A stretch of 64,000 nt of DNA from Enterococcus termitis (GTDB lineage: Bacteria; Bacillota; Bacilli; Lactobacillales; Enterococcaceae). The position numbers and the translations under genes are program-made. This document shows, piece after piece, positions 8,151 through 17,979 of this stretch. The notes below the pieces were generated by a model that saw only the letters and a program-made list of their open reading frames with translations, was not told the origin of the DNA and did not search any database. The stretch covers positions 248,001 to 312,000 of the forward strand of contig NZ_MIJY01000001.1 in the NCBI RefSeq assembly GCF_001730305.1. Direction: 5' to 3'. The number at the start of each line of letters is the position of its first letter. The stretch's first letter is position 1.

Positions 8151-10364
8151 ATGCCCAAAGAAGAAATTATGACAGGCCCCGGAGTCATCAAACTTGTATC
8201 CAAATATATGGCGCCGACTCACGTAGCATTTGTCCAAAAGGCTCTCGACTATGCTGAAAAGGCACACGAAGGTCAAGTTAGACAATCTGGTGAACCTTAT
8301 TTCATCCACCCAATTCAAGTTGCTGGTATTTTAGCTGAGCTTAGGATGGATCCTCATACCGTAGCAACAGGCTTTTTACATGATGTAGTTGAAGATACAG
8401 ATGTAACACTGGAAGATTTGCAGAACGAATTTGGTGCAGATGTGGCAATGTTGGTTGACGGTGTTACAAAACTTGGAAAAATAAAGTACAAATCTCATGA
8501 AGAACAATTGGCTGAAAACCATCGTAAGATGCTGTTAGCCATGGCTCAGGATTTACGCGTGATCATGGTGAAATTGGCTGACCGTTTACACAATATGCGG
8601 ACGCTGAAACATTTAAGAGAAGACAAGCAACGACGTATCGCACAAGAAACGATTGAAATCTATGCGCCGTTAGCACATCGCTTGGGGATCAGCCGAATCA
8701 AATGGGAATTAGAAGATACAGCACTACGTTATATCAATCCTAATCAATATTATCGAATTGTTAATTTGATGCAAAGTAAACGAGAAGAACGAGAAGCATA
8801 TGTAGAAGAAGCGGTAGAAGATATTCGACTAGCAACAGAAGATTTAGATATCTACGCTGAAATTTATGGACGACCAAAACATATTTATTCGATCTATCGC
8901 AAAATGAAAGATCAAAAGAAGCAGTTCAATGAAATTTATGACTTGCTGGCGATTCGTGTAATCGTGGATTCTATTAAGGATTGTTATGCTGTTTTGGGAG
9001 CAATTCATACAAAATGGACGCCGATGCCAGGTCGTTTCAAAGATTATATTGCGATGCCAAAAGCGAATATGTATCAATCTATTCATACCACTGTTATCGG
9101 ACCTAAGGGAAATCCTGTGGAAGTACAAATCAGAACCCATGAAATGCATCAAATCGCTGAATTCGGGGTTGCGGCTCACTGGGCATATAAAGAAGGTAAA
9201 ACTGAAAAAGTCGAAGAAGATACAGATACCAAACAATTGAGCTGGTTCCGCGAAATTCTTGAACTACAAGATGAAAGCTATGATGCTTCTGAGTTTATGG
9301 AAAGTGTTAAAGGAGATATCTTTAGCGATAAAGTTTACGTTTTTACCCCAACTGGAGATGTGACGGAACTGCCTAAAGGTTCGGGACCGCTGGATTTTGC
9401 CTATAGTGTGCATACGGAGATCGGAAATAAAACCACCGGTGCCAAGGTTAACGGCAAAATGGTGCAACTTGACTACACATTAAAAAATGGCGATATCATT
9501 GAAGTCCTGACCTCGCCAAACTCATTTGGCCCAAGTCGTGACTGGTTAAAAATGGTTGCTACAAGCAAAGCGAGAAATAAGATTAAACGCTTTTTCAAAG
9601 TGCAAGATCGTGAAGTTAACATCATCAAAGGACACGATGCAATCAGTAAATATTTAACAGAGCATGGTTTTGCCCCTAAAGAGTTATTAAGCAAAACAAA
9701 ACTGGCAGAAGCACTGGATCGATTTAATTTTCAAACAGAAGATGATTTATATGCAGCTGTTGGCTATGGAGAAATCAGTGCGCAAGTCGTTTTCAATCGT
9801 TTAACAGAAAAAGAGCGTAAAGAACAGGAAATGGAGCGTCAGAAACAAGAAGCAGAAGAACTGATGACCCAACCTGTCAAAAAAGAATCAGACAAAATGA
9901 AAGTTCGTCATGAAGGCGGCATCGTGATTCAAGGTGTGGAAAATCTCTTGATCAGAATCAGCCGATGCTGTAATCCTGTTCCAGGAGATGAAATCGTCGG
10001 CTACATTACAAAAGGCCGTGGTGTCTCTATTCACCGTGCGGATTGTCCGAATGTGCAGCATCAAGAAGAATTAGCCCAACGCTTGATTGAAGTCGAGTGG
10101 GAAGATACAGATAATTTAAATAAAGAATATGATGCTGATTTAGAAATTTACGGCTATAATCGCAGTGGTCTATTGAACGATGTTCTTCAAGTGATTAGTT
10201 CGATGACTAAAAATCTTGTCAGTGTAGAAGCAAAACCAACTAAAAATAAAATGGCGATGATTCATGTCACAATCAAGATTCAAAACCTATCTCATTTGAA
10301 GACCATTGTAGATAAAATCAAGAATATACCGGATGTCTATAATGTCCGTCGAACCAACGGCTAG
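8151..10364 (+). CDS. relA: Bifunctional (p)ppGpp synthetase/hydrolase RelA (Rel/SpoT type)
   Basis: A 737-residue long RSH enzyme that makes and breaks (p)ppGpp, the stringent-response alarmone. Order of domains: HD hydrolase (about 35-190; FLHDVVEDT and KLADRLHNMRTL intact, so hydrolysis is expected), synthetase (about 235-350; YDLLAIRVIV, GRFKDYIAMPKANMYQSIHT), TGS (about 390-450; VYVFTPTGDVTELPKGS), zinc-finger domain (ISRCCNPVPGDEIVGY) and C-terminal ACT. The start at 8151 has AAAGGAG upstream; the extension from 8121 does not. dtd follows 12 bp later, the usual pairing. Confidence 0.97.
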   Translation: MPKEEIMTGPGVIKLVSKYMAPTHVAFVQKALDYAEKAHEGQVRQSGEPYFIHPIQVAGILAELRMDPHTVATGFLHDVVEDTDVTLEDLQNEFGADVAMLVDGVTKLGKIKYKSHEEQLAENHRKMLLAMAQDLRVIMVKLADRLHNMRTLKHLREDKQRRIAQETIEIYAPLAHRLGISRIKWELEDTALRYINPNQYYRIVNLMQSKREEREAYVEEAVEDIRLATEDLDIYAEIYGRPKHIYSIYRKMKDQKKQFNEIYDLLAIRVIVDSIKDCYAVLGAIHTKWTPMPGRFKDYIAMPKANMYQSIHTTVIGPKGNPVEVQIRTHEMHQIAEFGVAAHWAYKEGKTEKVEEDTDTKQLSWFREILELQDESYDASEFMESVKGDIFSDKVYVFTPTGDVTELPKGSGPLDFAYSVHTEIGNKTTGAKVNGKMVQLDYTLKNGDIIEVLTSPNSFGPSRDWLKMVATSKARNKIKRFFKVQDREVNIIKGHDAISKYLTEHGFAPKELLSKTKLAEALDRFNFQTEDDLYAAVGYGEISAQVVFNRLTEKERKEQEMERQKQEAEELMTQPVKKESDKMKVRHEGGIVIQGVENLLIRISRCCNPVPGDEIVGYITKGRGVSIHRADCPNVQHQEELAQRLIEVEWEDTDNLNKEYDADLEIYGYNRSGLLNDVLQVISSMTKNLVSVEAKPTKNKMAMIHVTIKIQNLSHLKTIVDKIKNIPDVYNVRRTNG

Positions 10365-10376
10365 GAGGAGTAAAGT

Positions 10377-10823
10377 ATGAAGGCAGTTATCCAGCGAGTG
10401 ACTGGCGCTGAAGTAATGATCGAAGAAAAAATTTTCGGTAAAATCGATCAGGGATTTATGATCTTATTAGGCATACATGAAACAGATACAGCGGAAGATG
10501 TTGCGTATTTAGTACGTAAAATCAGCAAGTTACGTGTATTTGAAGATGATGGAGGCAAAATGAATTTAAGTCTTCAAGATATCAATGGCAGTATTTTAAG
10601 TGTGTCACAGTTCACGTTATATGCTGACACAAAAAAAGGCAATCGCCCAAGCTTCATAGAAGCAGCTCGCCCTGAAACCGCTGTTCCATTATATGAATTA
10701 TTCAACGCACAACTAAAAGAACTTGAAATTCCAGTTGAAACAGGTGAGTTCGGTGCAGACATGAAAGTCACCCTCACAAATGATGGACCTGTGACGATTA
10801 TTATTGACACAAAAGATAAATAA
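10377..10823 (+). CDS. dtd: D-aminoacyl-tRNA deacylase
   Basis: Dtd (148 residues) hydrolyses D-aminoacyl-tRNA and mischarged Gly-tRNA(Ala), a chiral proofreading step. Seen: MKAVIQRV start, GFMILLGI, the [10 protein letters not shown] motif with the catalytic threonine region, and the NRPSFIEAA / ANDGPVTI-like C-terminal signature (here [11 protein letters not shown]). TAGGAGGAG seven bases upstream. Cotranscribed with relA. Confidence 0.97.
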   Translation: MKAVIQRVTGAEVMIEEKIFGKIDQGFMILLGIHETDTAEDVAYLVRKISKLRVFEDDGGKMNLSLQDINGSILSVSQFTLYADTKKGNRPSFIEAARPETAVPLYELFNAQLKELEIPVETGEFGADMKVTLTNDGPVTIIIDTKDK

Positions 10824-10904
10824 TTCTTTGAAGATGACCGGCTATTTTTAACCGAATCCTCTTGACTTTACTATGAAATTTTAGTAGTTTATATATAATA
10901 TCAA

Positions 10905-11133
10905 AAAAATCAGTGAAAGAACGAGTAAATTTTATCCTGACTGTATAAGAGAAAGTGGCCTTGGCTGAAAGCTACTTCATCAGAGAAATTGAAAGACATT
11001 CTAGAGATGAACGGAAGAAAAGCCGTTCCGTTGCGAGCGTTAATCGTTAGAGGAAAGAGCAATCTTTCAAACTTAGGTGGTACCGCGTGTGTCTATTCAC
11101 TCGCCCTTGTATATATACAAGGGCGAGTTTTTG
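10905..11133 (+). promoter_or_regulatory. T-box riboswitch of hisS-aspS
   Basis: Leader RNA with the conserved T-box AGGTGGTACCGCG at 11075-11087, which pairs with the uncharged tRNA 3' end. It is followed by a strong terminator, stem ACTCGCCCTTGT / ACAAGGGCGAGT plus TTTTT (11099-11133). Upstream are an AGTA-type element near 10923 and a stem I region. The triplet GAC at 10995-10997, after GAAA and before ATTC, is in the right place to be an Asp specifier codon. The specifier call is by eye and is the less certain part. Confidence 0.92.
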
Positions 11134-11137
11134 TTGT

Positions 11138-11362
11138 GAATCACTGCGACTGGCTCTGCCAGAGCAGATGATGAACAATACTTGGCGAGAGAAACGAGCG
11201 AAGTGCCCGCTTGCCCGAATCACAGCGACTGTCTTAGCCAGAGCAGATGCTGAACAATACTTAGCGAGAGAAACGAGCGAAGTATCCGCTTGCCCGAATC
11301 ACTGCGGTTGTCTTAGCCAGAGTAAATGATAAAAAACACTTGGTAGAGAAACTGGACAAACG
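11138..11362 (+). repeat. Three tandem 79-bp repeats in the hisS leader
   Basis: Units start at 11138, 11217 and 11296, each beginning GAATCACTGCG or a close variant. The first two are 79 bp long and nearly identical through the AGAGCAGATG...GAACAATACTT and GAGAAACGAGCGAAGT blocks. The third is diverged and truncated after about 67 bp. They lie between the T-box terminator and hisS, inside the readthrough transcript. No ribosome binding site or conserved reading frame runs through them. The rest of the stretch to 11514 is AT-rich with nothing recognisable. Confidence 0.88.
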
Positions 11363-11514
11363 TAATACATCAGTGAATCATCCAACGCAAAAAGCGGAAG
11401 CAACTGATTAAAACGCTCAAATACTCGTTCAAACAATGTAAAAGCGATCAAACTCTTAACCAATAATTACCGAAATAGAATACAAACAATGAACAATAAT
11501 TAGGAGATGAAACA

Positions 11515-12819
11515 ATGAGTTATCAAAAACCAAAAGGAACCAATGACTTATTACCAGGAACTTCAGAAAAGTGGCAGTTCGTTGAAGAAACGGCCCGCCT
11601 GATTTTTCGTGACTATCAATATGAAGAAATTCGTACCCCTATCTTTGAACATTATGAAGTGATTTCTCGAAGTGTAGGCGATACAACAGATATCGTGTCA
11701 AAAGAAATGTATGACTTCTACGATAAAGGAGATCGTCACGTTACTTTGCGCCCAGAAGGTACAGCGCCAATTGTTCGTTCATTTGTAGAAAATAAACTTT
11801 TCGGACCTGAGTTTTCTAAACCTTATAAAACCTATTATATGGGACCGATGTTTCGTTATGAACGCCCGCAGGCAGGACGCTTAAGACAATTCCATCAAAT
11901 CGGTGCAGAAGCATTCGGCAGCGAAAATCCAGCAGTAGATGTTGAAAGCATGGCAATGGCACTAGATTTCTTTAAACAATTAGGGATTCAACAAATCAAA
12001 TTAGTCATCAACTCTTTAGGCGATAAAGAAACCAGAGCGGCTTATCGACAAGCGCTGATCGATTATTTAGAACCAAGATCTGCTGACCTTAGTGAAGATT
12101 CAAAACGCCGTCTACACGAGAATCCATTGCGTGTCTTGGACAGCAAAGACAAAAAAGATAAAGCAATCGTGGCTGAGGCTCCATCGATTTTAGAGTATCT
12201 AAGCGAGAGTTCTAAAGAACATTTCGAAACAGTTAAAACAATGCTGACAGAATTAAACATACCATTTGAAATCGATAGTAATATGGTGCGTGGTCTTGAT
12301 TATTATACAAATACGATTTTTGAAATCATGAGCGAAGCTCCCGGAATGGGTGCGCAATCAACTATTTGTGCTGGCGGACGTTATGATGGATTAGTCGAAG
12401 AGCTGGGTGGACCAGCGACACCAGGCTTTGGTTTTGCCTTAGGAATCGAACGTGTCTTGATAACGATGGAAGCTGAACAGGTTGTCGTTCCTGTAATCAA
12501 TGAAATCGATGCTTACGTGGTCGGAATTGGCGAGCAGACGAACATCGAAACCTTGAAATTAGTTCAAGCTATCCGAAACTTTGGGTTTTCAGCTGATCGA
12601 GATTTTATGGATCGTAAAGCAAAAGCACAATTTAAAACGGCAGCGAAATCAAATGCGAAACTAGCATTGACTTTAGGAGAGACCGAACTGGCAGAAGGCG
12701 TTGTAAACGTGAAATCAATGGCCAGCCGTAATGAAAAAGCATTTCCGCTTTCAGACATCTATGAACGATTTGATGAAGTCTATGATGAAATGATGACAGT
12801 GATGTTTGAGGATAAATAG
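11515..12819 (+). CDS. hisS: Histidine-tRNA ligase
   Basis: HisRS (434 residues), a class II synthetase that charges tRNA-His. Seen: [11 protein letters not shown] near the start, motif 2 around [24 protein letters not shown], the histidine motif [27 protein letters not shown] and motif 3 [11 protein letters not shown]. The anticodon-binding domain occupies about 330-425. TAGGAG lies eight bases upstream. aspS follows after 26 bp and both lie behind the T-box. Confidence 0.97.
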   Translation: MSYQKPKGTNDLLPGTSEKWQFVEETARLIFRDYQYEEIRTPIFEHYEVISRSVGDTTDIVSKEMYDFYDKGDRHVTLRPEGTAPIVRSFVENKLFGPEFSKPYKTYYMGPMFRYERPQAGRLRQFHQIGAEAFGSENPAVDVESMAMALDFFKQLGIQQIKLVINSLGDKETRAAYRQALIDYLEPRSADLSEDSKRRLHENPLRVLDSKDKKDKAIVAEAPSILEYLSESSKEHFETVKTMLTELNIPFEIDSNMVRGLDYYTNTIFEIMSEAPGMGAQSTICAGGRYDGLVEELGGPATPGFGFALGIERVLITMEAEQVVVPVINEIDAYVVGIGEQTNIETLKLVQAIRNFGFSADRDFMDRKAKAQFKTAAKSNAKLALTLGETELAEGVVNVKSMASRNEKAFPLSDIYERFDEVYDEMMTVMFEDK

Positions 12820-12845
12820 TAAAAAATGAAGAGGAGCAAAAACGA

Positions 12846-14615
12846 ATGACAAAAAGAACAGTATACTGCGGAGAAGTTTCTGCAGATTTAGTCGGACAAA
12901 TTATTACATTAAAAGGCTGGGTACAAAAGCGCCGCGATCTAGGTGGAGTTATTTTCATCGATTTACGTGACCGTGAAGGGATCGCACAGGTTGTATTTAA
13001 TCCTGCGCACTCTGAAGAAGCATGGAAAACAGCTGATAAATGCCGTAGTGAATATGTTATTGAAATTACTGGAGAATTGACTTATCGTGATCAAGAAGCG
13101 ATCAATCCGAAAATGAAAACTGGTGAATTTGAAATCATGGCGACAGATATCACGATTTTGAATACAGCGAAAACACCACCGTTCTTGATTGAAGATGAAA
13201 ATAATGTTGGAGACGAGCTTCGTTTAAAATATCGTTATTTAGACTTACGTCGTCCGCAAATGACTGCGAATTTAAAACTACGTCATCAAGTGACTAAAGC
13301 GATCCGTCATTATCTAGATGACACGGACTTTATGGATATCGAAACACCTTATTTAGGGAAATCAACACCAGAAGGCGCGCGCGATTATCTTGTTCCTTCT
13401 CGTGTCCACGCAGGGCATTTTTATGCGTTGCCGCAATCACCACAAATCTTTAAACAATTATTGATGAATGCTGGTTTCGATCGTTATTATCAAATCGTTC
13501 GTTGCTTCCGTGATGAAGATTTACGTGGAGACCGCCAGCCCGAGTTTACCCAAGTGGATATTGAAACAACATTCCTGACACCAGAAGAAATTCAAACAAT
13601 GACAGAAGAAATGCTGGCTAAAGTGATGCGTGAAACAAAAGGAATCGAAGTGACCTTACCATTCCCACGTATCAGCTACGATGAAGCAATGGCACGTTAT
13701 GGTAGTGATAAACCAGATACACGTTTTGATATGGAATTGATCGATATTGCTGATGTTGTAAAAGATGTTGACTTTAAAGTCTTCCAAATGGCATTAGAAA
13801 ACGGCGGACAGGTCAAAGCATTGAATGCCAAAGGTGCAGCTGATAAATATTCAAGAAAAGACATGGATAATTTAGGGACATATGTTAGTCAATTTGGTGC
13901 AAAAGGCTTAGCTTGGTTGAAAGTCGAAGAAGATGGGCTAAAAGGACCAATCGCTAAATTCTTGACGGATGTATCAGATGATTTGATTAAAGCTACAAAT
14001 GCTGAAGTTGGCGACATTTTAATGTTTGGTGCGGATAAACCAGAAGTAGTTGCGGCAGCACTAGGGGCAATCCGTTCTCGTTTAGGAAAAGAATTAGGCT
14101 TGATTGACGAGTCTAAATTCAACTTCCTGTGGGTCGTTGACTGGCCGTTGTTTGAATATGATGAAGAAGCTGGACGCTATGTGTCTGCTCACCACCCATT
14201 TACTCAACCAAAAGAATCAGACGTGGAGTTACTTTCAACGGATCCTGCAAAAGTTTACGCAGAAGCCTACGATATTGTGTTAAATGGTTATGAATTAGGC
14301 GGTGGATCTTTACGTATCCACAAGCGTGAGCTGCAAGAAAAAATGTTTGAAACACTAGGTTTCACAAAAGAATCAGCACAAGAACAATTTGGCTTCTTAT
14401 TAGATGCATTAGACTATGGCTTCCCTCCACATGGTGGAATTGCTTTAGGGTTAGATCGTTTAGTAATGTTGCTAGCTGGCGAAAACAATATTCGTGAAGT
14501 GATTGCTTTCCCTAAAAACGGAAAAGCCGCTGATCCGATGACAAGTGCACCAAGTGTGGTATCACCATTACAATTATTTGAATTAAACATCGATGTAACA
14601 GCAATCGACGAATAA
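12846..14615 (+). CDS. aspS: Aspartate-tRNA ligase
   Basis: AspRS (589 residues), bacterial type. The N-terminal OB-fold anticodon domain ([22 protein letters not shown]) is followed by motif 1 and [10 protein letters not shown], motif 2 [18 protein letters not shown], the bacterial GAD insertion (about 300-410), and motif 3 [24 protein letters not shown] precedes the ATG. It ends the T-box operon with a terminator 5 bp after the stop. Genus-level context cannot settle whether it is discriminating or non-discriminating. Confidence 0.97.
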   Translation: MTKRTVYCGEVSADLVGQIITLKGWVQKRRDLGGVIFIDLRDREGIAQVVFNPAHSEEAWKTADKCRSEYVIEITGELTYRDQEAINPKMKTGEFEIMATDITILNTAKTPPFLIEDENNVGDELRLKYRYLDLRRPQMTANLKLRHQVTKAIRHYLDDTDFMDIETPYLGKSTPEGARDYLVPSRVHAGHFYALPQSPQIFKQLLMNAGFDRYYQIVRCFRDEDLRGDRQPEFTQVDIETTFLTPEEIQTMTEEMLAKVMRETKGIEVTLPFPRISYDEAMARYGSDKPDTRFDMELIDIADVVKDVDFKVFQMALENGGQVKALNAKGAADKYSRKDMDNLGTYVSQFGAKGLAWLKVEEDGLKGPIAKFLTDVSDDLIKATNAEVGDILMFGADKPEVVAAALGAIRSRLGKELGLIDESKFNFLWVVDWPLFEYDEEAGRYVSAHHPFTQPKESDVELLSTDPAKVYAEAYDIVLNGYELGGGSLRIHKRELQEKMFETLGFTKESAQEQFGFLLDALDYGFPPHGGIALGLDRLVMLLAGENNIREVIAFPKNGKAADPMTSAPSVVSPLQLFELNIDVTAIDE

Positions 14616-14619
14616 AATA

Positions 14620-14679
14620 AAAGAGTTAAATGCGCGCTGGACGGATTCAGTTGTCAGTGCATTTAACTCTTTTTCTTTT
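14620..14679 (+). terminator. Terminator of hisS-aspS
   Basis: Stem AAAAGAGTTAAATGC / GCATTTAACTCTTTT with a long loop (about 25 bases) and a TTTTTCTTTT tail. Confidence 0.88.
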
Positions 14680-14761
14680 GTAATATGGAAAAGGCGTTTA
14701 TAATTTATTTATATTTATCCTTTATACTGAATGTAGAGCGATTTGGTAGGAGGAGAAGCGT

Positions 14762-15550
14762 ATGAATAGAAAAACAAGAATAATTTTAATCGCAATGACT
14801 AGTCTGGGATTGCTGATTATTTCTGGATGTCAAACTAAGACTAACTATTCAAAAAAAATAGAAAAGGAGTCGACCGTGATGCCAAACAAAGAGACAGCTA
14901 AACAAGAAACGACTGAACCAAGCACGACTGAGCTAACAGAGTCAAGCGAGCAAAATTTTTCCGAAGGAAGCTTGCTTCAGGCAGTAAGTAATAATGACAG
15001 TAACTTGGTTCAGGAAATCTTAAAAACAGATGGTTATCCAATCGATGAAGTGAATGATCAAGGAGAAACTGCATTGTTAATTGCAACGCATCAAAATTTT
15101 ATTACAATTGCGAAACAATTGATCGATGCAAGAGCTGATATCAATAAACAAGACCAAATTTCTGACAGTCCTTACCTGTATGCCGGAGCTCAAGGAAAAA
15201 CTGAAATTTTAGCATATATGCTGGAAAAAGCCATTCCCGATCAGCAAAAGGTCAATCGCTTTGGCGGAAATGCTCTGATCCCAGCAGCTGAGAAAGGACA
15301 TCTTGAAAATGTTAAACTACTATTAAAAGACGGAAGAGCTGATATCGATCATCAAAACAATTATGGTTACACTGCGTTGATCGAGGCTGTCGCGTTAAGA
15401 GACGGAAGCGATATTTATCAACAAATTGTTCGAGTGTTACTAGAAGCAGGAGCAGATAAGACGTTGAAAGATCACACTGGTCGAACGGCGGAAGACTATG
15501 CAAAAAGCTTGGGCTACACGAATATTTTAAATGTGCTGAATACTTACTGA
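14762..15550 (+). CDS. Ankyrin-repeat lipoprotein
   Basis: A 262-residue secreted protein. It has a lipoprotein signal peptide with Cys23 in IISGC, a Thr/Ser/Glu-rich linker (about 30-70), then four or five ankyrin repeats: NDQGETALLIATHQNF, a degenerate repeat, FGGNALIPAAEKGHLENVKLLL, NNYGYTALIEAVAL, HTGRTAEDYAKSLG. It should be anchored on the outer face of the membrane as a protein-binding scaffold; the partner is unknown. GTAGGAGGAG precedes the start. Monocistronic. Confidence 0.88.
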   Translation: MNRKTRIILIAMTSLGLLIISGCQTKTNYSKKIEKESTVMPNKETAKQETTEPSTTELTESSEQNFSEGSLLQAVSNNDSNLVQEILKTDGYPIDEVNDQGETALLIATHQNFITIAKQLIDARADINKQDQISDSPYLYAGAQGKTEILAYMLEKAIPDQQKVNRFGGNALIPAAEKGHLENVKLLLKDGRADIDHQNNYGYTALIEAVALRDGSDIYQQIVRVLLEAGADKTLKDHTGRTAEDYAKSLGYTNILNVLNTY

Positions 15551-15704
15551 GCACCTAGTAGCATAGAAAACAGATGACAATCCTCAAATGTTTTTCTTTG
15601 GATCCTCAAATACTTTTCTTTTATTTGAACGATTGTGCTTTTTTTCTTACCCTAAAGCACGTATAATGAGATTTAACGAATAAGCAAAGTGAGGCTATTT
15701 CTAC

Positions 15705-16580
15705 ATGAAAAAATTCTTTGAAAGTCTACCTGTCCATGACTATACGACAAAACTTTCAGTATCGATCGTTTACGCCATTCTGGCATCTGTTGCGATGAAC
15801 TTCTTTTATCAGCCGGGAAATATTTATTCCAGCGGGATTACCGGGCTAGCACAAATATTGACGACCTTGTCTGTTCGGGTTCTCGGATATAAAGTTCCTG
15901 TTTCGATTACATTATATGCATTGAATATACCGCTATTCTTTATTGCGTGGCGTAAAATTGGGAAAAAGTTTACGATTTTTACTATTTTGACGGTGACACT
16001 GACATCGCTTTTTATGCAGATTGTCCCGCAGACTGTTTTATCGAATGATCCGATTATTTGTGCGATTTTTGGTGGTGCTGTAATGGGTTCTGGAATTGGC
16101 TTTGCCTTGAAAAATGGCTTATCCTCCGGTGGACTGGATATCTTTAGTATTACGATCCGGAAAAAAACAGGTCGGTCTGTAGGATCGATTTCAATGTATT
16201 TTAATGGATTGATCATTTTCGTTGCTGGTTACTTATTTGGCTGGCAGTATATGTTTTACAGTGCTCTGTCGATTTTTGTCAGTGGTAAAGTGACAGATGC
16301 AGTCTACACGAAACAAAAGAAAATGCAGGTTATGATCATTACGAAAAATCCAGATGCAGTGATCGAGGGCATCCAACAGAAAATGAGAAGAGGAATCACG
16401 ATCATCCATGAAGCTGAAGGGGCCTATCGTCATGATAAGCAAACGTTGCTTTTAACTGTTGTGACACGCTTTGAGCTGCCGGCATTGGAAGCCGCTATGA
16501 AAGATTCGGATCCATCTGCGTTTGTTAGTATTTCGGATAACGTGAAAATTCTTGGCCGGTTTTATGAAGAGGATCTGTAG
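15705..16580 (+). CDS. YitT family membrane protein (DUF161/DUF2179)
   Basis: A 291-residue protein with five or six N-terminal membrane segments (about 15-210) including the family glycine-rich GNIYSSGITGLAQIL and KNGLSSGGLDIFSI motifs, then a soluble C-terminal DUF2179 domain (about 215-285; MQVMIITKNPDAVIEGI, GITIIHEAEGAY). The family is widespread in Firmicutes and its transport substrate is not established. It lies 154 bp after the ankyrin lipoprotein gene and ends at its own terminator. Confidence 0.9.
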   Translation: MKKFFESLPVHDYTTKLSVSIVYAILASVAMNFFYQPGNIYSSGITGLAQILTTLSVRVLGYKVPVSITLYALNIPLFFIAWRKIGKKFTIFTILTVTLTSLFMQIVPQTVLSNDPIICAIFGGAVMGSGIGFALKNGLSSGGLDIFSITIRKKTGRSVGSISMYFNGLIIFVAGYLFGWQYMFYSALSIFVSGKVTDAVYTKQKKMQVMIITKNPDAVIEGIQQKMRRGITIIHEAEGAYRHDKQTLLLTVVTRFELPALEAAMKDSDPSAFVSISDNVKILGRFYEEDL

Positions 16581-16605
16581 AAAGAGAAATATAATTTAGA
16601 TTTTG

Positions 16606-16641
16606 AGCCTAGTCTTTCATTTTGGGAGGCTAGGCTTTTTT
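16606..16641 (+). terminator. Terminator after the YitT gene
   Basis: Stem AGCCTAG / CTAGGCT, loop of 17 bases, tail TTTTTT. The following 90 bp to the cggR promoter hold nothing recognisable. Confidence 0.75.
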
Positions 16642-16728
16642 CGAGCCTTTTTCAGTCTAAGCCATTTTGTTTCTCAAAATTGGTTTTATGGAAGCAAACG
16701 AATATTTCAAAAAAATAATCGCTTTTTC

Positions 16729-16757
16729 TTGAAAAGATAAATGAAAACTGTTAAACT
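16729..16757 (+). promoter_or_regulatory. Promoter of the cggR-gap operon
   Basis: TTGAAA, 17-bp spacer, TAAACT. The region from here to the cggR start (about 145 bp) is where a CggR operator would be expected; I could not find the B. subtilis-type repeated operator by eye. Confidence 0.65.
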
Positions 16758-16901
16758 ATGTATGTAAGATTGAGGGGCGCTTTTAAGACTGTTAGATAGA
16801 ATTTAACAATGCGAAAGAAGAACATCAATCCTATTTTTTTAAAGTTCATAGGTCGTTTTAAGTCTTACTTGGACGTTTTTAGACCAACGAAGGAGCGCAT
16901 C

Positions 16902-17939
16902 ATGCTGGATGAATTGAAAATGATTGAAGCTGTTGCTCCAGATTTGCTCGATGTAATGCAGGAAAGGTTTCATATTCTTCGTAATATATACTGGATGCAG
17001 CCTATTGGACGTCGAAGTTTGTCAGATAGTATGGGAATCACAGAACGAGTCTTAAGAACTGAGACAGATTTCTTGAAGAACCTACAGCTGATTGAAACGT
17101 CAAAAAGCGGAATGACATTGACTGAAAAAGGCTTGGATGTGTATCAAGGATTAGAGACAGTGATGAATCAGCTGTTGGGCATGCATCAAGTCGAAAAAGA
17201 AATCAGTCAATACTTTGGGATACAACGTTGTATCGTTGTTGCCGGTAATAGCGATAATCAAGAAAAAGTACTCTATGAATTTGGAGATATTTTGACCGAT
17301 GCATTGGATTTACTTTTACCTGATGGAAAAAATACGATCGCTGTAATGGGTGGTACGACAATGGCATTGACTGCTGAACATATGGGCTCATTAGAGACGG
17401 ATAAGCGACACAATCTATTTGTTCCAGCTAGAGGCGGTATTGGTGAAGCAATGACCGTACAAGCCAACTCAGTAAGTGCTGTGATGGCGAACAAAACTGG
17501 CGGACATCATCGTGCGCTGTATGTGCCAGAACAATTAAGTCCTGAGACATATAAGTCTTTATTACAAGAACCATCGATTCAAGAAGTACTGACACTGATC
17601 GAACAGAGCAATTGCGTTGTTCACAGTATTGGACGAGCGTTGCATATGGCTGCTCGACGTAAAATGTCAGATGATGAAATGGTCATGTTGAAGCAGAATA
17701 ACGCTGTGGCAGAATCTTTTGGTTATTTCTTTGATGAAGAAGGAGAAGTTGTATATAAAATACCACGTATCGGACTTCAATTAAAAGACGTACAAAAAAT
17801 TCCGAATGTCGTAGCAATCGCTGGTGGTAAAACAAAAGCCAAAGCAATTCGCGCTTATATGAAAAATGCACCAAAACAAACGTGGCTCATCACAGATGAA
17901 GCTGCTGCAAATGAGATTTTAAAAGGGGCAACCCTTTAA
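16902..17939 (+). CDS. cggR: Central glycolytic genes regulator
   Basis: CggR (345 residues), a SorC/DeoR-type repressor of the lower glycolytic genes that is released by fructose-1,6-bisphosphate. There is an N-terminal winged helix-turn-helix (about 20-80; [20 protein letters not shown]) followed by a sugar-phosphate-binding domain ([50 protein letters not shown]). The start at 16902 has AAGGAG seven bases upstream and aligns with the family; the extension from 16809 has neither. gap starts 40 bp downstream. Confidence 0.93.
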   Translation: MLDELKMIEAVAPDLLDVMQERFHILRNIYWMQPIGRRSLSDSMGITERVLRTETDFLKNLQLIETSKSGMTLTEKGLDVYQGLETVMNQLLGMHQVEKEISQYFGIQRCIVVAGNSDNQEKVLYEFGDILTDALDLLLPDGKNTIAVMGGTTMALTAEHMGSLETDKRHNLFVPARGGIGEAMTVQANSVSAVMANKTGGHHRALYVPEQLSPETYKSLLQEPSIQEVLTLIEQSNCVVHSIGRALHMAARRKMSDDEMVMLKQNNAVAESFGYFFDEEGEVVYKIPRIGLQLKDVQKIPNVVAIAGGKTKAKAIRAYMKNAPKQTWLITDEAAANEILKGATL

Positions 17940-17979
17940 AATAAAAAAATTTTTGATTTTCATAAGGAGGAAATCTTTA

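Noticed and set aside
11087-11329. Open frame across the T-box terminator and 79-bp repeats
   Set aside because: It starts inside the T-box, has no Shine-Dalgarno sequence, and its apparent protein repeat simply mirrors the DNA repeat.
11138-11362. 79-bp repeats as a CRISPR array
   Set aside because: Units are contiguous with no unique spacers, far longer than CRISPR repeats, and no cas gene is present.
16758-16901. Classic CggR operator repeats
   Set aside because: I looked for the repeated CGGGAC/TGTC pattern of B. subtilis and did not find it; the operator may be diverged.
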